A stretch of DNA of 64,000 nucleotides from RYN-122 sp963761655 (GCA_963761655.1 CAVXHI010000008.1:1-64000); one strand, 5' to 3'. Shown: positions 32,376-41,578, numbered from the stretch's first letter. Notes: generated from the letters alone by a model not told the origin. Program-made: numbers and translations.

Positions 32376-35300
32376 AGGGGCTGCCTCTGGAGCACCTCTG
32401 CGAGGTGCTGCAGCAGCGGGTCAGCGTCGAGCAGGGCGAGGTCGTCACCGCGCCGCTCGAGGCCGGCGTCGTCGTCGCGGGGGCGGGCAGCGGCAAGACC
32501 GCCACGATGGTCGCCCGGGTCGCCTGGCTGGTCGGCTCGGGGCTGGTCCTGCCCGACCAGGTGCTCGGCCTGACCTTCACCAGCAAGGCCGCCGACGAGC
32601 TGGCCGGCCGGGTCCGGGTGGCGCTGCGCCGGCTGCGCGCCGCCGGACTGCTGACGCCCGAGGCCGCCGACCTCGAGCCGGTCGTCTCGACGTACCACGC
32701 CTACGCCGGCCGGCTCGTCCGCGACCACGCCCTGCGCCTCGGCCGTGAGCCCGGCGCCCGGTTGGTCACGCCCGCCACCAGCTGGCAGCTCGCGGCCCGC
32801 GCGGTCGCCACCTACGACGGCCCGATGGACGCGGTCGGCTGGGCGGAGTCGACCGTGGTGCAGGCCGTCCTGCAGCTGGCCGGCGACCTCGCCGAGCACC
32901 TCGTGGAGCCGGACGACGTGCACGGCGTCACGGCCCGGCTCGACGTCCTCGCGGCCGGCGCCGAGAAGCTCCTCGCCGACGGCCGGAAGGTCCTGGCCTG
33001 CCAGGCCTCGCGGGTGCAGCTCCTGCCGGTCGTGCAGCGGTACGCCGCCGCGAAGCGCGCCCGGGACCTGCTCGACTTCGGCGACGTCGTCGCCCTCGCC
33101 GCCCGCCTCGCCCGCGACTGCCCCGAGGTCCGCGAGGCCGAGCGGGCCACCTCCCGGGTCGTGCTGCTGGACGAGTACCAGGACACCGGGGCCGCCCAGG
33201 AGGTGCTGCTGTCGGCGCTGTTCGGCGAGGACCACCCCGTCACGGCGGTCGGCGACCCGTGCCAGAGCATCTACGGCTGGCGCGGGGCCAGCGCGGGCAC
33301 GCTGCGCCGCTTCCCCCAGCGGTTCGGGGCCTCGCGCAGCACGCCCCGCACCCTGCGCACCACCTACCGCAACGGCGGCCGCGTCCTGCTGCTCGCCAAC
33401 GCCGTCAGCGCCCCGCTCCGGGCGGTCGGCCTGCCCGTGCCGCAGCTCGAGCCGGCCCCCGGACGGGAGGGCGACGGGAGGGTCGTCTGCGCCCTGCTCG
33501 ACGACGTCCAGGCCGAGGCCGCCTGGGTCGCCGATCAGGTGGCCGCCGCCCGCGCCGCCCTGCCGGAGCCGGCGCCCGGCGAGCCGGACTGGGCCCGCGC
33601 GGCCGTCCTGTGCCGCAAGCGCTCGCTGTTCCCCCGGCTGCGCGAGGCGTTCGAGGCCCGCGACGTCCCGGTCGAGGTGGTCGGCCTCGGCGGCCTGCTC
33701 GACGTCCCCGAGGTCGCCGACCTCGTCGCGACCCTGCGCGTCCTCGACGACCCCACCGCCGACGCCGACCTGCTGCGCCTGCTCACCGGCCCGCGCTGGC
33801 GGATCGGTCCCCGCGACCTCGCCGTCCTGGGCCGCCGGGCCCGAGCGCTCGTCCGCGGCACCGGTCCCACCGAGGACGACCCCGTGCGCCGGGTCGTGCT
33901 CGGGGTGGACGAGACCTCGGTCGGCTCGCTCGTCGACGCGCTCGACGACCTCCCTCCCGCGGACGGTCGTGACCCGTTCTCGCCCGAGGGGCGCCGCCGC
34001 CTCGACGCCCTCCGCCTCGAGCTGCAGGCGCTCCGGCGTCGCCTCGACCAGCCGCTGCCCGACCTCGTGGCCGACGTCGAGCGCACCCTCGGACTGGACG
34101 TCGAGGTGGCCGCGCGACCGGGGGCGGGCGAGCCGTCCGCGGCCCGGGCCGACCTCGACGCCTTCGCCGACGCAGCCGCCTCGTTCGCCGGCGACGCTGC
34201 CCAGGACGCCGGCGGCTCCTCGGTGCTGTCGGCGTTCCTCGCCTACCTCGCCGCCGCCGAGGAGGAGGAGAACGGCCTCGACACCGGGGCGACCAGCGGG
34301 GCCGACACCGTGAAGCTCATGACGGTGCACGCAGCCAAGGGGCTGGAGTGGCCGGTGGTGGCCGTCCCCGGGCTGGCCCGCAGCACCAGTGGCGGCTCCT
34401 CGGTCTTCCCCGCCAAGCCGGCCACCTCCACCAGCTGGACGGGCAACGCCCGGCTCCTGCCGTTCCCGCTCCGGGGCGACCGCGACGACCTCCCCGGCCT
34501 CGCCGGCCTCGACCCGGTCAGCCTGAAGGCGCACGCCGCCGAGAACGACGAGCGCGACGCCCGCGAGGAGCGGCGCCTGGCCTACGTCGCGTTCACCCGG
34601 GCCGAGCGCCTGCTGCTGTGCTCGGGCCACCACTGGGGCGACGGCAAGCGGCCGCTCGGAGCGTCGGTGTTCCTCGAGGAGGCCCGAGAGGCCTGCGTGC
34701 AGGGCGCCGGCGACGTCGACGTCTGGGTCGACGAGCCGTCCCTGGACAACCCCGTCACCACCGGGGCCCGCACGTCGCCGTGGCCCTCGACGGACCTGCC
34801 CGCCGACCCGAGGGTCCAGGCCGCCGCGGCCCGGGTCCGGGAGCTGCTGGACGGCGCCCCCGAGGAGGACCTCGACCTGGACCCGGCCGCCGCCGCGGTC
34901 GTGGCTGGCTGGGACGACGACCTGCGCCGGCTCGCCGAGGAGGCGCAGCGCCGCGGGGCCCGTCGCACCGAGGTCCTGCTCCCCGCGTCGCTGTCCGTCA
35001 GCGGCCTGGTCGAGCTGCGCCGCGACCCGGAGGCGCTGGCCCGCGCCCTGCGTCGCCCCGTCCCGCGGCGCCCCAGCCCGGTGGCCCGCCGGGGCACCGC
35101 CTTCCACCTGTGGCTCGAGCAGAGCGTGTTCGGCATGCCGGCCCTGCTCGACGACGCCGAGCTCCCGGGCAGCGCCGACGAGGACGGCGCCGACCCCGAC
35201 CTCGCCGCCCTGCAGGACGCCTTCCGCCGGAGCGCCTGGTGGGGGCGCACCCCGCAGGAGGTCGAGGTGCCGTTCGAGGCCGACGTCGAGGGCGTCCTCG

Positions 35301-35578
35301 TGCGGGGCCGGATGGACGCGGTCTTCGCCGAGCCCGGCGGCCGGTTCGAGGTCGTCGACTGGAAGACCGGCCGGGTCCCCACCGGGGCGGACGCGGAGGC
35401 TGCTGCCGTGCAGCTGGCCGCGTACCGGCTGGCCTGGTCCGCCCTGGCCGGGGTCCCGCTCGAGCAGGTCTCGGCCGCGTTCCACCACGTCCGGGCCGGC
35501 CGGACCGTCCGTCCGGCCGACCTGCTCGACGCCGCGGGCCTGGCCGCCCTCGTCCGTAGCGTGCCGGTGACGTCCTGA
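32372..35578 (+). CDS. adnB: AdnB, helicase-nuclease subunit
   Basis: A 1068-residue partner of AdnA. Walker A is G-A-G-S-G-K-T near residues 38-44, motif II L-L-D-E-Y-Q-D-T near 268, motif III G-D-P-C-Q-S-I-Y-G-W-R near 293, and Y-V-A-F-T-R-A-E near 739. The C-terminal nuclease shows G-T-A-F-H-L-W, G-R-M-D-A-V and V-V-D-W-K-T-G. The GTG at 32372 overlaps the adnA stop (GTGA), so the subunits are made in step. AdnAB is the main actinomycete end-resection motor. Confidence 0.93.
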   Translation: MKGLPLEHLCEVLQQRVSVEQGEVVTAPLEAGVVVAGAGSGKTATMVARVAWLVGSGLVLPDQVLGLTFTSKAADELAGRVRVALRRLRAAGLLTPEAADLEPVVSTYHAYAGRLVRDHALRLGREPGARLVTPATSWQLAARAVATYDGPMDAVGWAESTVVQAVLQLAGDLAEHLVEPDDVHGVTARLDVLAAGAEKLLADGRKVLACQASRVQLLPVVQRYAAAKRARDLLDFGDVVALAARLARDCPEVREAERATSRVVLLDEYQDTGAAQEVLLSALFGEDHPVTAVGDPCQSIYGWRGASAGTLRRFPQRFGASRSTPRTLRTTYRNGGRVLLLANAVSAPLRAVGLPVPQLEPAPGREGDGRVVCALLDDVQAEAAWVADQVAAARAALPEPAPGEPDWARAAVLCRKRSLFPRLREAFEARDVPVEVVGLGGLLDVPEVADLVATLRVLDDPTADADLLRLLTGPRWRIGPRDLAVLGRRARALVRGTGPTEDDPVRRVVLGVDETSVGSLVDALDDLPPADGRDPFSPEGRRRLDALRLELQALRRRLDQPLPDLVADVERTLGLDVEVAARPGAGEPSAARADLDAFADAAASFAGDAAQDAGGSSVLSAFLAYLAAAEEEENGLDTGATSGADTVKLMTVHAAKGLEWPVVAVPGLARSTSGGSSVFPAKPATSTSWTGNARLLPFPLRGDRDDLPGLAGLDPVSLKAHAAENDERDAREERRLAYVAFTRAERLLLCSGHHWGDGKRPLGASVFLEEAREACVQGAGDVDVWVDEPSLDNPVTTGARTSPWPSTDLPADPRVQAAAARVRELLDGAPEEDLDLDPAAAAVVAGWDDDLRRLAEEAQRRGARRTEVLLPASLSVSGLVELRRDPEALARALRRPVPRRPSPVARRGTAFHLWLEQSVFGMPALLDDAELPGSADEDGADPDLAALQDAFRRSAWWGRTPQEVEVPFEADVEGVLVRGRMDAVFAEPGGRFEVVDWKTGRVPTGADAEAAAVQLAAYRLAWSALAGVPLEQVSAAFHHVRAGRTVRPADLLDAAGLAALVRSVPVTS

Positions 35579-35617
35579 CCGCCGGGCGGGTCGCGCGGGG
35601 TGCCGAGGGGGCTCGCC

Positions 35618-36379
35618 CTAGAGGTCGACCGCCAGGGCGCAGTGGTCCGACAGCGGGAGCGACGGTGTCGAGACCGCCCGGACCGGCGGCAGCGTCCCGG
35701 ACCCGAGCACGTGGTCGAGCTGGACACGCGCGCCGGTGGACGGGTAGGTCGGCGCCTTCGCCAGCACCGTCCACCCGGTGAGCAGCCGCGGGAAGGGCGG
35801 CGGCATGTTGAGGTCGGCCAGCAGCACCCGCGGCCCGGGCAGCCCCGACAGCGCCCGGGTGACCGTCCGCAGCTGCGCGCCGTTCCACCCGGGCAGGAAC
35901 GACAGGTGCGCCGTCGCCACGGTCATCACGCCGTGGGGCGTCTCCACGACGGCGGCCAGCGCCAGGCGGGGCTCGTCCTGCAGCCACACCACCCGCGAGG
36001 TCCCGGGCAGGAGGATCGGCGCCCTGACCCCGGCGGCGGGCAGCCGGACCACGTGCCACTCCCGCACCGGGTACCGCGACACCAGCCCGATCCCGTAGTG
36101 CAGCCCGCGCTCGTCCTCGTCGGCCTCGTCCGCCCCGCGCCACTGCTCGCCCGGGGTGCCGACCACGGCGGGGACGAACCGCCACGCGACCGCCCCGGTC
36201 GCCTCCGCGACCTCCGCCGTCAGGTCCCGGCCCCCGCTGCGCGGCTGGCCCCGGTCGACCTCCTGCAGCCCCAGCACGTCGGCGTCGAGCAGCCGGGCAC
36301 CCTCGGCCAGCCGCGAGGCCACGACCTGCCCGTCGGTGATCGAGCGCCCGTGCAGCAGGTTCCAGGTCGCGAGGCGCAC
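35618..36379 (-). CDS. Endonuclease/exonuclease/phosphatase family protein
   Basis: A 253-residue EEP-fold phosphoesterase. It begins M-R-L-A-T-W-N-L-L-H-G, has L-G-L-Q-E-V-D-R near residue 44, L-L-A-D-L-N-M near 188, and ends S-D-H-C-A-L, which together make the metal-dependent active site. Substrates in this superfamily range from DNA to lipids and signalling phosphates; none can be chosen here. The start at 36379 lies close to the gene upstream on the same strand. Confidence 0.85.
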   Translation of the reverse strand: MRLATWNLLHGRSITDGQVVASRLAEGARLLDADVLGLQEVDRGQPRSGGRDLTAEVAEATGAVAWRFVPAVVGTPGEQWRGADEADEDERGLHYGIGLVSRYPVREWHVVRLPAAGVRAPILLPGTSRVVWLQDEPRLALAAVVETPHGVMTVATAHLSFLPGWNGAQLRTVTRALSGLPGPRVLLADLNMPPPFPRLLTGWTVLAKAPTYPSTGARVQLDHVLGSGTLPPVRAVSTPSLPLSDHCALAVDL

Positions 36380-36389
36380 GGACAGGACG

Positions 36390-36860
36390 CTAGAGGAGGC
36401 GCAGGTCCCAGTCCGGAACGCCGGTCAGCAGCCCCGTGCGCGGGTCGGCCAGCAGCACGTCGAGGCCGAGGGGCGACCGCAGCAGGCCCGCTCCCGGCAC
36501 GCCCCACTGCTGGGCCTCCCGGGCCGGGACCGCGAGCAGCGCCTCCACCACCCCCTCGAGCTGCCCGAGCGCGATCCCCTCGAGCCGCTCCGGGCGGACG
36601 CCGGGCAGCCGCCGTTCTGCGGTGAACGGCGTCGCGCCGTCGTCCAGCACCCCGACGTAGCGGGGCGGGGCGAGGGCGACCGGGACCAGCGGCACGAGCT
36701 TCGGCAGGGCCCGGACGAGGACGGCGTGCCGGGCGACGGCGGCGTCGGTGAGGGGCAGCCGGAAGACCTCGCCGCCGCCGGCGAGCACGACCTCGTCGTC
36801 GCGGGACGGCCGCCGGTGCAGCCGGACACCGGGACGGGCGACCTGCACGAGGTGCTCCAC
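36390..36860 (-). CDS. Short phosphotransferase-like protein of unknown function
   Basis: A 156-residue protein that faintly resembles the N-lobe of aminoglycoside phosphotransferase/kinase-fold proteins (F-R-L-P-L, then L-V-P-V-A-L and R-R-L-P-G-V). It ends before any catalytic loop (no H-x-D or D-x-D). It may be a remnant or a small stand-alone binding protein. The GTG at 36860 fits V-E-H-L-V-Q-V-A-R; the frame stays open much further upstream but only opposite another gene. It is 10 bp from the EEP gene, so probably co-transcribed. Confidence 0.5.
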   Translation of the reverse strand: MEHLVQVARPGVRLHRRPSRDDEVVLAGGGEVFRLPLTDAAVARHAVLVRALPKLVPLVPVALAPPRYVGVLDDGATPFTAERRLPGVRPERLEGIALGQLEGVVEALLAVPAREAQQWGVPGAGLLRSPLGLDVLLADPRTGLLTGVPDWDLRLL

Positions 36861-36926
36861 ACGCGTGATCCTGCCCGGGCCGGGGGAGGGGCCGGGCAGA
36901 CACCCCCTGCCCCCGGAGGACCCACC

Positions 36927-37517
36927 GTGACCGACACGCTGAACGTGCTCGCCCTCGTCTGCACCCTCAAGCCCTCGCCCGAGCCGAGCAGCGCCGACCG
37001 GCTGGCGTCGCTGATGCTCGCCCAGTTCCCGGGCGCGACCACCGACGTCGTCCGGATCGTGGACGCGGGCGTCAAGCCCGGCCTGCTCGACGACATGGGC
37101 GACGGCGACGGCTGGCCCGCGGTCCGGGCGAAGATCGACGCCGCCGACGTCCTGGTGGTCTCCGGCCCGATCTGGAACGGTCAGCCCGCCAGCCCCTTCC
37201 TGCAGATCCCGGAGCGGCTCAACGCGGTCCTGTCGCAGAAGGACGACCAGAGCCGCACCCCGCTGTTCGGCAAGGTCTGCGTGCTCGGCGTCGTCGGCAA
37301 CGAGGACGGCGCCCGGCACGTCCAGTCGATCATGATGGCGGCGATGTCCGAGCTCGGCATGAGCTTCGCGGCCGTCCCCCTGGCGTACCACCTGGGCGAC
37401 GACCTGGTCGACCAGGACGAGGTCGAGGACGCGGACGCCGAGCTGATCGAGCGGGCCTGCAGCAACGCCGCGCACCTGGCACGCGTGCTGAAGGAGACGC
37501 CCTACCCCGGCGTGTAG
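36927..37517 (+). CDS. NADPH-dependent FMN reductase/flavodoxin-fold protein
   Basis: A 196-residue flavodoxin-like protein. The FMN-binding pattern shows A-L-V-C-T-L-K-P-S-P near the N-terminus and V-S-G-P-I-W-N-G-Q-P-A-S near 74-85; a G-V-V-G-N-E-D-G loop follows. Relatives reduce quinones or FMN with NADPH. The GTG at 36927 follows CGGAGGA. Its 3' end overlaps the convergent hydrolase gene by 16 bases. Confidence 0.85.
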   Translation: MTDTLNVLALVCTLKPSPEPSSADRLASLMLAQFPGATTDVVRIVDAGVKPGLLDDMGDGDGWPAVRAKIDAADVLVVSGPIWNGQPASPFLQIPERLNAVLSQKDDQSRTPLFGKVCVLGVVGNEDGARHVQSIMMAAMSELGMSFAAVPLAYHLGDDLVDQDEVEDADAELIERACSNAAHLARVLKETPYPGV

Positions 37518-38335
37518 GCCGTGCGGAGGTGCTCGAGCACCAGCGGCACCAGCTGCTCGGGCGCCTCCTCCGGCACCCAGTGCGAGATCCCGTGCAGGAC
37601 CTCGAACCGGTACGGCCCGTCGACGTACGACGCCGTCGCGTGGGCGGCCACCGGCCCGAGGGCGACGTCCTGGTCGGACCAGACGTGCAGCGTCGGCGCG
37701 GTGACGGGCGGCAGCGGGTCGCGGCCCTCGAGCCGCTGGGCCCGGTACCAGTTCAGCCCGGCCGTGAGCGCTCCCGGCTGCTGCATCCGCCGGACGTAGG
37801 CGTCGCCGTCGGGCAGGGCGCCGAACCCGGACCTGAGCCAGGCGGCGTCGTCGGCGAGCAGCTTCTCCTCCGCGCCCGGCTCGTTGAAGGCGAGCATGTA
37901 CTGCGACTTCGCCCGCTGGTCGTCGTCGCTCCTGAGCGCGGCCCGGAAGGCGGCGGGGTGCGGCACCGACACGGCGGTCAGCGTGCGGACCCGGGAGGGG
38001 TGGCGGCCGGCGAGCTGCCAGGCGACGGCGGCGCCCCAGTCGTGCCCGACCACGTGCGCGTCGCGGACGTCGAGGGCGTCGAGCAGCCCGACGACGTCGC
38101 CGACCAGGTGCGTCATCGCGTACGCCTCGACGCCCTCGGGCCGGGCGCCGGGGGAGTAGCCGCGCTGGTCGGGCGCGACGACGCGGAACCCGGCCTCGAC
38201 GAGGGCCGGCCAGACCTGCCGCCACTCCTGCGCGCTCTGCGGGAAGCCGTGCAGGAGCAGGACGACCTCGCCGTCCCGGGGCCCGAGGTCGACGACGTCG
38301 AAGGCCAGCTCGCCGACCGGCACGGGGGAGGTCAT
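37502..38335 (-). CDS. Epoxide hydrolase-like alpha/beta hydrolase
   Basis: A 277-residue alpha/beta hydrolase in the epoxide hydrolase/haloalkane dehalogenase group. It has H-G-F-P-Q-S near residue 29, a nucleophile Asp in V-V-G-H-D-W-G-A-A near 97-105, and a C-terminal I-S-H-W that should hold the catalytic His. The ATG at 38335 is 47 bp from the divergent PucR gene, whose palindromic repeat lies in the gap. The substrate is unknown. Confidence 0.85.
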   Translation of the reverse strand: MTSPVPVGELAFDVVDLGPRDGEVVLLLHGFPQSAQEWRQVWPALVEAGFRVVAPDQRGYSPGARPEGVEAYAMTHLVGDVVGLLDALDVRDAHVVGHDWGAAVAWQLAGRHPSRVRTLTAVSVPHPAAFRAALRSDDDQRAKSQYMLAFNEPGAEEKLLADDAAWLRSGFGALPDGDAYVRRMQQPGALTAGLNWYRAQRLEGRDPLPPVTAPTLHVWSDQDVALGPVAAHATASYVDGPYRFEVLHGISHWVPEEAPEQLVPLVLEHLRTAYTPG

Positions 38336-38352
38336 GGGTCCGGAGCCTAGGG

Positions 38353-38367
38353 TGCCGGGACCCGGCA
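38353..38367. promoter_or_regulatory. Palindrome in the hydrolase-pucR intergenic gap
   Basis: A perfect 15-bp palindrome, TGCCGGGACCCGGCA, centred on one A. It lies 16 bp before the pucR start and 18 bp before the divergent hydrolase ATG. The same 15 bases recur at 39497-39511. It may be an operator for the adjacent PucR-type regulator, which is inference only. Confidence 0.4.
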
Positions 38368-38382
38368 GAAGGCGGACGGATC

Positions 38383-39519
38383 GTGGAGCTGGACCTCGAG
38401 GCGGTGGCGGCCGGAGCGGCGTCGGACGCGGGCGGGCTGGACCCGCTGCTGCTCGGCGACTTCCTGCAGACGGTGGTCGAGGCGGCGGGCAGCGGCCGGC
38501 AGCTGCGCCGGCGCGAGCTCGAGCGCTACGGCGAGCGGGGCGCGACGGCGGCGGCGGCCGGGGTGCCGCTCCGGGCGCTCGTCGACCTGTACCTGTCGGC
38601 CAGCTGGCGGCTCTGGGAGGCGCTGCCGCTGCCCGGGGACGCCGTGCAGGTCAAGGGGGCCGGGCTCGCGGTCCTGCGGGCTGCGGACGACGGCGTCGCG
38701 GCGCTCTGCGAGGGGTTCCAGCTCGCCCGCAACGACCTCGCCCGGCGGCTCGAGGCGGAGCGGCGCGAGGTCTTCGAGGCCCTGCTCGCGGGCGGGCTCC
38801 GGGCGGCGGGCGTCCTCGGCCGGGCTGCCGACCTCGGGCTCGACCTCACCAGCCCGCACGCCGTCCTCGTCGCCCGGCACCCGACGGCCGACCCCGGGCC
38901 CCTGCTCGGCCGGGCGGAGCGCTCGCTGGCCGGCCGCTACGGCGACGCCGCCCCGCTGCTGTCGGCGCAGGAGGGCCAGCTGGTGGTGGTCTTCGCCGCT
39001 CCCGACGAGGCGGCCGCGGAAGGGGCCGCGGCCCGGGTGAGCGCCGTCCTCGGGGAGGGCTGGCAGGCGGCGGTCGGGCGGGCACTGGCCGGGGCGGAGG
39101 GCGTCCGGGTGTCCTACGAGCAGGCCCGCGACACCCTCGAGTTCGCGGCCCGGCTGCGGCTGGACACCCCGGTGGTCGACAGCGGGGAGCTGGCCGTCTA
39201 CCGGGTGCTGCTGCGCGACCGCGAGGCCATCGAGGAGCTCATCGCCGAGGTGCTCTCCCCGCTGCAGGGCGCGCGGGGCGGGGCGCGGCCGCTGCTCGAC
39301 ACCCTCGACGCCTACTACGCCACCGGCGCCAACGCGACGGCGGCGGCCCGGCAGCTGCACCTGTCGGTGCGCGCCGTCACCTACCGGCTCGCCCGGGTGC
39401 AGGAGCTGCTGGGCCGCGATCCCGGCGACCCTGCCGGGCGCTTCGCCCTGCAGGCCGCCGTCGTCGGGGCGCGGCTGCTCGGCTGGCCGGACAGGTTGCC
39501 GGGACCCGGCAACACCTGA
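38383..39519 (+). CDS. PucR/CdaR family transcriptional regulator
   Basis: A 378-residue regulator of the PucR type. The N-terminal helical section and a GGDEF-like central region (about 150-290) are followed by the C-terminal PucR helix-turn-helix: L-L-D-T-L-D-A-Y-Y near 304, N-A-T-A-A-A-R-Q-L-H-L-S-V-R-A-V-T-Y-R-L near 318-337. These proteins control nitrogen or carbon pathways in response to metabolites. The GTG at 38383 is divergent from the hydrolase. A 17-bp palindrome lies in its last codons. Confidence 0.88.
   Translation: MELDLEAVAAGAASDAGGLDPLLLGDFLQTVVEAAGSGRQLRRRELERYGERGATAAAAGVPLRALVDLYLSASWRLWEALPLPGDAVQVKGAGLAVLRAADDGVAALCEGFQLARNDLARRLEAERREVFEALLAGGLRAAGVLGRAADLGLDLTSPHAVLVARHPTADPGPLLGRAERSLAGRYGDAAPLLSAQEGQLVVVFAAPDEAAAEGAAARVSAVLGEGWQAAVGRALAGAEGVRVSYEQARDTLEFAARLRLDTPVVDSGELAVYRVLLRDREAIEELIAEVLSPLQGARGGARPLLDTLDAYYATGANATAAARQLHLSVRAVTYRLARVQELLGRDPGDPAGRFALQAAVVGARLLGWPDRLPGPGNT
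39496..39512. promoter_or_regulatory. Second copy of the pucR palindrome, upstream of terC
   Basis: TTGCCGGGACCCGGCAA, a perfect 17-bp palindrome containing the same 15-base core as at 38353-38367. It sits in the last codons of pucR, 93 bp before the terC start, where it could act as an operator for terC. Confidence 0.4.
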
Positions 39520-39604
39520 GGGCCGAGCTGTCCGGCTGCGGACCTGTCCGCGACGTCCTCCGACGGGGATCCTCGTAGCAACAACGAAGCCCCTGGAGGA
39601 ACTC

Positions 39605-40564
39605 GTGCTCGACGTCCCGCTCTGGCTGTGGACGGCGTTCGTCGCCACCGTCGTCGTCGCCCTGCTCGTCGACCTGCTCGCGCACCGCGGCGAGCACGTC
39701 ATCGGCTTCAAGGAGGCCGCCTGGTGGTCCGCGCTGTGGGTCGGCCTGGCCATCACGTTCGGCGGCGTCATCTTCGCCGTGCTCGGCCAGACCGCCGGCG
39801 TCGAGTACACGACGGCCTGGCTGCTGGAGAAGTCGCTCAGCGTCGACAACCTGTTCGTCTTCGCCCTGATCTTCGGGTACTTCAAGGTGCCGCGCGAGTA
39901 CCAGCACCGGGTCCTGTTCTTCGGCGTCATGGGCGCCCTGGTCTTCCGCGGCATCTTCCTCGCCGCCGGCGTCGCGATCGTCAGCCGCTTCACCGCCGTG
40001 CTGTTCGTCTTCGCCGCCGTCCTGCTCTACAGCGCCTACAAGCTGCTCAAGGACGACGACGACGAGTTCGACCCGAGCACCAGCGTCGGCGTGCGGCTGC
40101 TCAAGAAGGTCGTGCCGGTCCGGGACGAGTACGCCGGCACGCACTTCTTCGTCCGGGAGGCCGGCAAGCGCGTCGCCACCCCGCTGCTCGCCGTCGTCGT
40201 CGCCATCGAGATGGCCGACCTCGTGTTCGCCGTCGACAGCGTCCCCGCGGTGCTCGCCGTCAGCGACGACCCGTTCATCGTCTACACGAGCAACGCCTTC
40301 GCGATCCTGGGCCTGCGGGCCCTGTACTTCCTGCTCGCCGGCCTGCTCGAGAAGTTCCACCTCCTGAGCAAGGGCCTCGCGGTCATCCTGGCCTTCATCG
40401 GCGTCAAGCTGGTCCTGCAGGCCGCCCACAAGACGATCGACACCTCCATCCCGGAGATCCCGTCGCTGGTCAGCCTCGGGGTGATCCTCGCGGTGCTGGC
40501 CACGAGCGTCGGCCTCAGCCTCGCCCGGCCCGCGCCGGCCGACGAGGAGCTCCAGGACGCCTGA
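39605..40564 (+). CDS. TerC/Alx family membrane protein
   Basis: A 319-residue integral membrane protein with about eight hydrophobic helices. The TerC core is clear: E-K-S-L-S-V-D-N-L-F-V-F near residues 78-89 and M-A-D-L-V-F-A-V-D-S-V-P near 201-212, with the conserved acidic residues that bind or move metal. Family members export Mn or protect against tellurite. The GTG at 39605 follows GGAGG. The short leader holds a weak hairpin (GGGG 39565-39568 with CCCC 39590-39593); I see no convincing yybP-ykoY manganese riboswitch. Confidence 0.9.
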   Translation: MLDVPLWLWTAFVATVVVALLVDLLAHRGEHVIGFKEAAWWSALWVGLAITFGGVIFAVLGQTAGVEYTTAWLLEKSLSVDNLFVFALIFGYFKVPREYQHRVLFFGVMGALVFRGIFLAAGVAIVSRFTAVLFVFAAVLLYSAYKLLKDDDDEFDPSTSVGVRLLKKVVPVRDEYAGTHFFVREAGKRVATPLLAVVVAIEMADLVFAVDSVPAVLAVSDDPFIVYTSNAFAILGLRALYFLLAGLLEKFHLLSKGLAVILAFIGVKLVLQAAHKTIDTSIPEIPSLVSLGVILAVLATSVGLSLARPAPADEELQDA

Positions 40565-40577
40565 CCCGTCCCGCTCC

Positions 40578-40613
40578 CGCAGCCCCCGTCACCGACAGGT
40601 GCCGGGGGCTGCG
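40578..40613 (+). terminator. Intrinsic terminator after terC
   Basis: A perfect 11-bp stem (40578-40588 with 40603-40613; CGCAGCCCCCG and complement) that continues into an inner CACC/GGTG stem on a GACA loop. It follows the terC stop by 13 bases and should end its transcript. Confidence 0.8.
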
Positions 40614-40632
40614 GCGCGTCTACGGTCGGGCG

Positions 40633-41523
40633 GTGCCCCGCGCCGTGCTCCCCGCCGTGCTCGTCGTCGTGCTGCTCGCGGCCTGTGGCAGCCCCGCCGC
40701 CCCCCGCGACGACGCCGCTGTCGGCTGCCCGTCCCGGACCGTCGTCGGGGACGTGCCGGCCACCCCGACCGCCGAGACGACCGGGCGGCTGGTCCCGGAG
40801 CAGACACCGGCGCAGGCGCTGGTCTGCCGCTACGGACCGGTGGCCGACGGCCGCGCCGACCTCACCGGCGAGGCACCCCTGACCGCCGGCCTCGACCGCC
40901 TGCCTGCCGACCTGCTGCTGCCCGGGCAGGAGCGGACCGCGACCGGCGACTGCGTGCCGGGACCGGGCCCGGTCACGCCGGTCCTGCTGCGCCTGACCTA
41001 CCCCGACGGCGCCGTCTGGGTCGCCGCGACGGCGGAGGCCGACCGCTGCCGCGGCGCCACGAACGGCCGGTTCTCGAGCGGGAGCGACGTCGGCGACGTC
41101 CTCGTGGCGTCGGCGGCCACCGGGCGCTGGACGGTGCCGGCCCTGCCCGACGCCGGGCAGCGCTGCGTCCCGGACCGCGACGGGCGGCACGGCGAGGAGA
41201 CGGCCCTGCTGCCGGCCGGGGTGCAGGCGCTGACCCTGTGCCGGGTGGCCGGGGACGGCGTCACCCGGCGACGTGCGACGCCCGCGCAGCAGGCGACGGT
41301 GCAGGACGTGCTCGACGAGCCGGTCGCCGTCCTGTCGCCGCGCAGCTGCCCGGGCGGCGGGGACCAGTACGAGCTGGCGGCGTCGTACGGCAGCGGGCCG
41401 GTCGTCCTGGTCCGGTACGCGCCCGCCTGCACGCCCGACGTCGACAACGGCACCCTGCGGGCCGACCTCGAGCCGGCGGGGCGCCGTCGCCTGGACGCCC
41501 TGCTGGCGGACGCCTTCGGCTGA
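40633..41523 (+). CDS. Lipoprotein of unknown function
   Basis: A 296-residue exported lipoprotein. Residues 1-18 form a signal peptide ending in the lipobox L-L-A-A-C, so Cys18 should be lipidated after cleavage. The mature part has seven or more Cys residues and short repeats such as V-C-R-Y-G and C-R-V-A-G-D-G, suggesting a disulfide-bonded extracellular domain. No known family was recognised. The GTG at 40633 gives the signal peptide directly. Confidence 0.78.
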   Translation: MPRAVLPAVLVVVLLAACGSPAAPRDDAAVGCPSRTVVGDVPATPTAETTGRLVPEQTPAQALVCRYGPVADGRADLTGEAPLTAGLDRLPADLLLPGQERTATGDCVPGPGPVTPVLLRLTYPDGAVWVAATAEADRCRGATNGRFSSGSDVGDVLVASAATGRWTVPALPDAGQRCVPDRDGRHGEETALLPAGVQALTLCRVAGDGVTRRRATPAQQATVQDVLDEPVAVLSPRSCPGGGDQYELAASYGSGPVVLVRYAPACTPDVDNGTLRADLEPAGRRRLDALLADAFG

Positions 41524-41578
41524 GCCGGCGACCGGGCGGCCCCGGCGTCGGGCGTCGCCGGGGGGCCAGACTGTCCCC

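Noticed and set aside
29145..35488. Two minus-strand frames of more than 1000 codons opposite adnA and adnB
   Set aside because: They mirror the codon bias of the plus-strand genes, lack any domain motif, and oppose well-supported helicases.
39520..39604. Possible yybP-ykoY manganese riboswitch before terC
   Set aside because: The leader is only 85 bases and shows a single weak hairpin; the conserved riboswitch loops are not visible.
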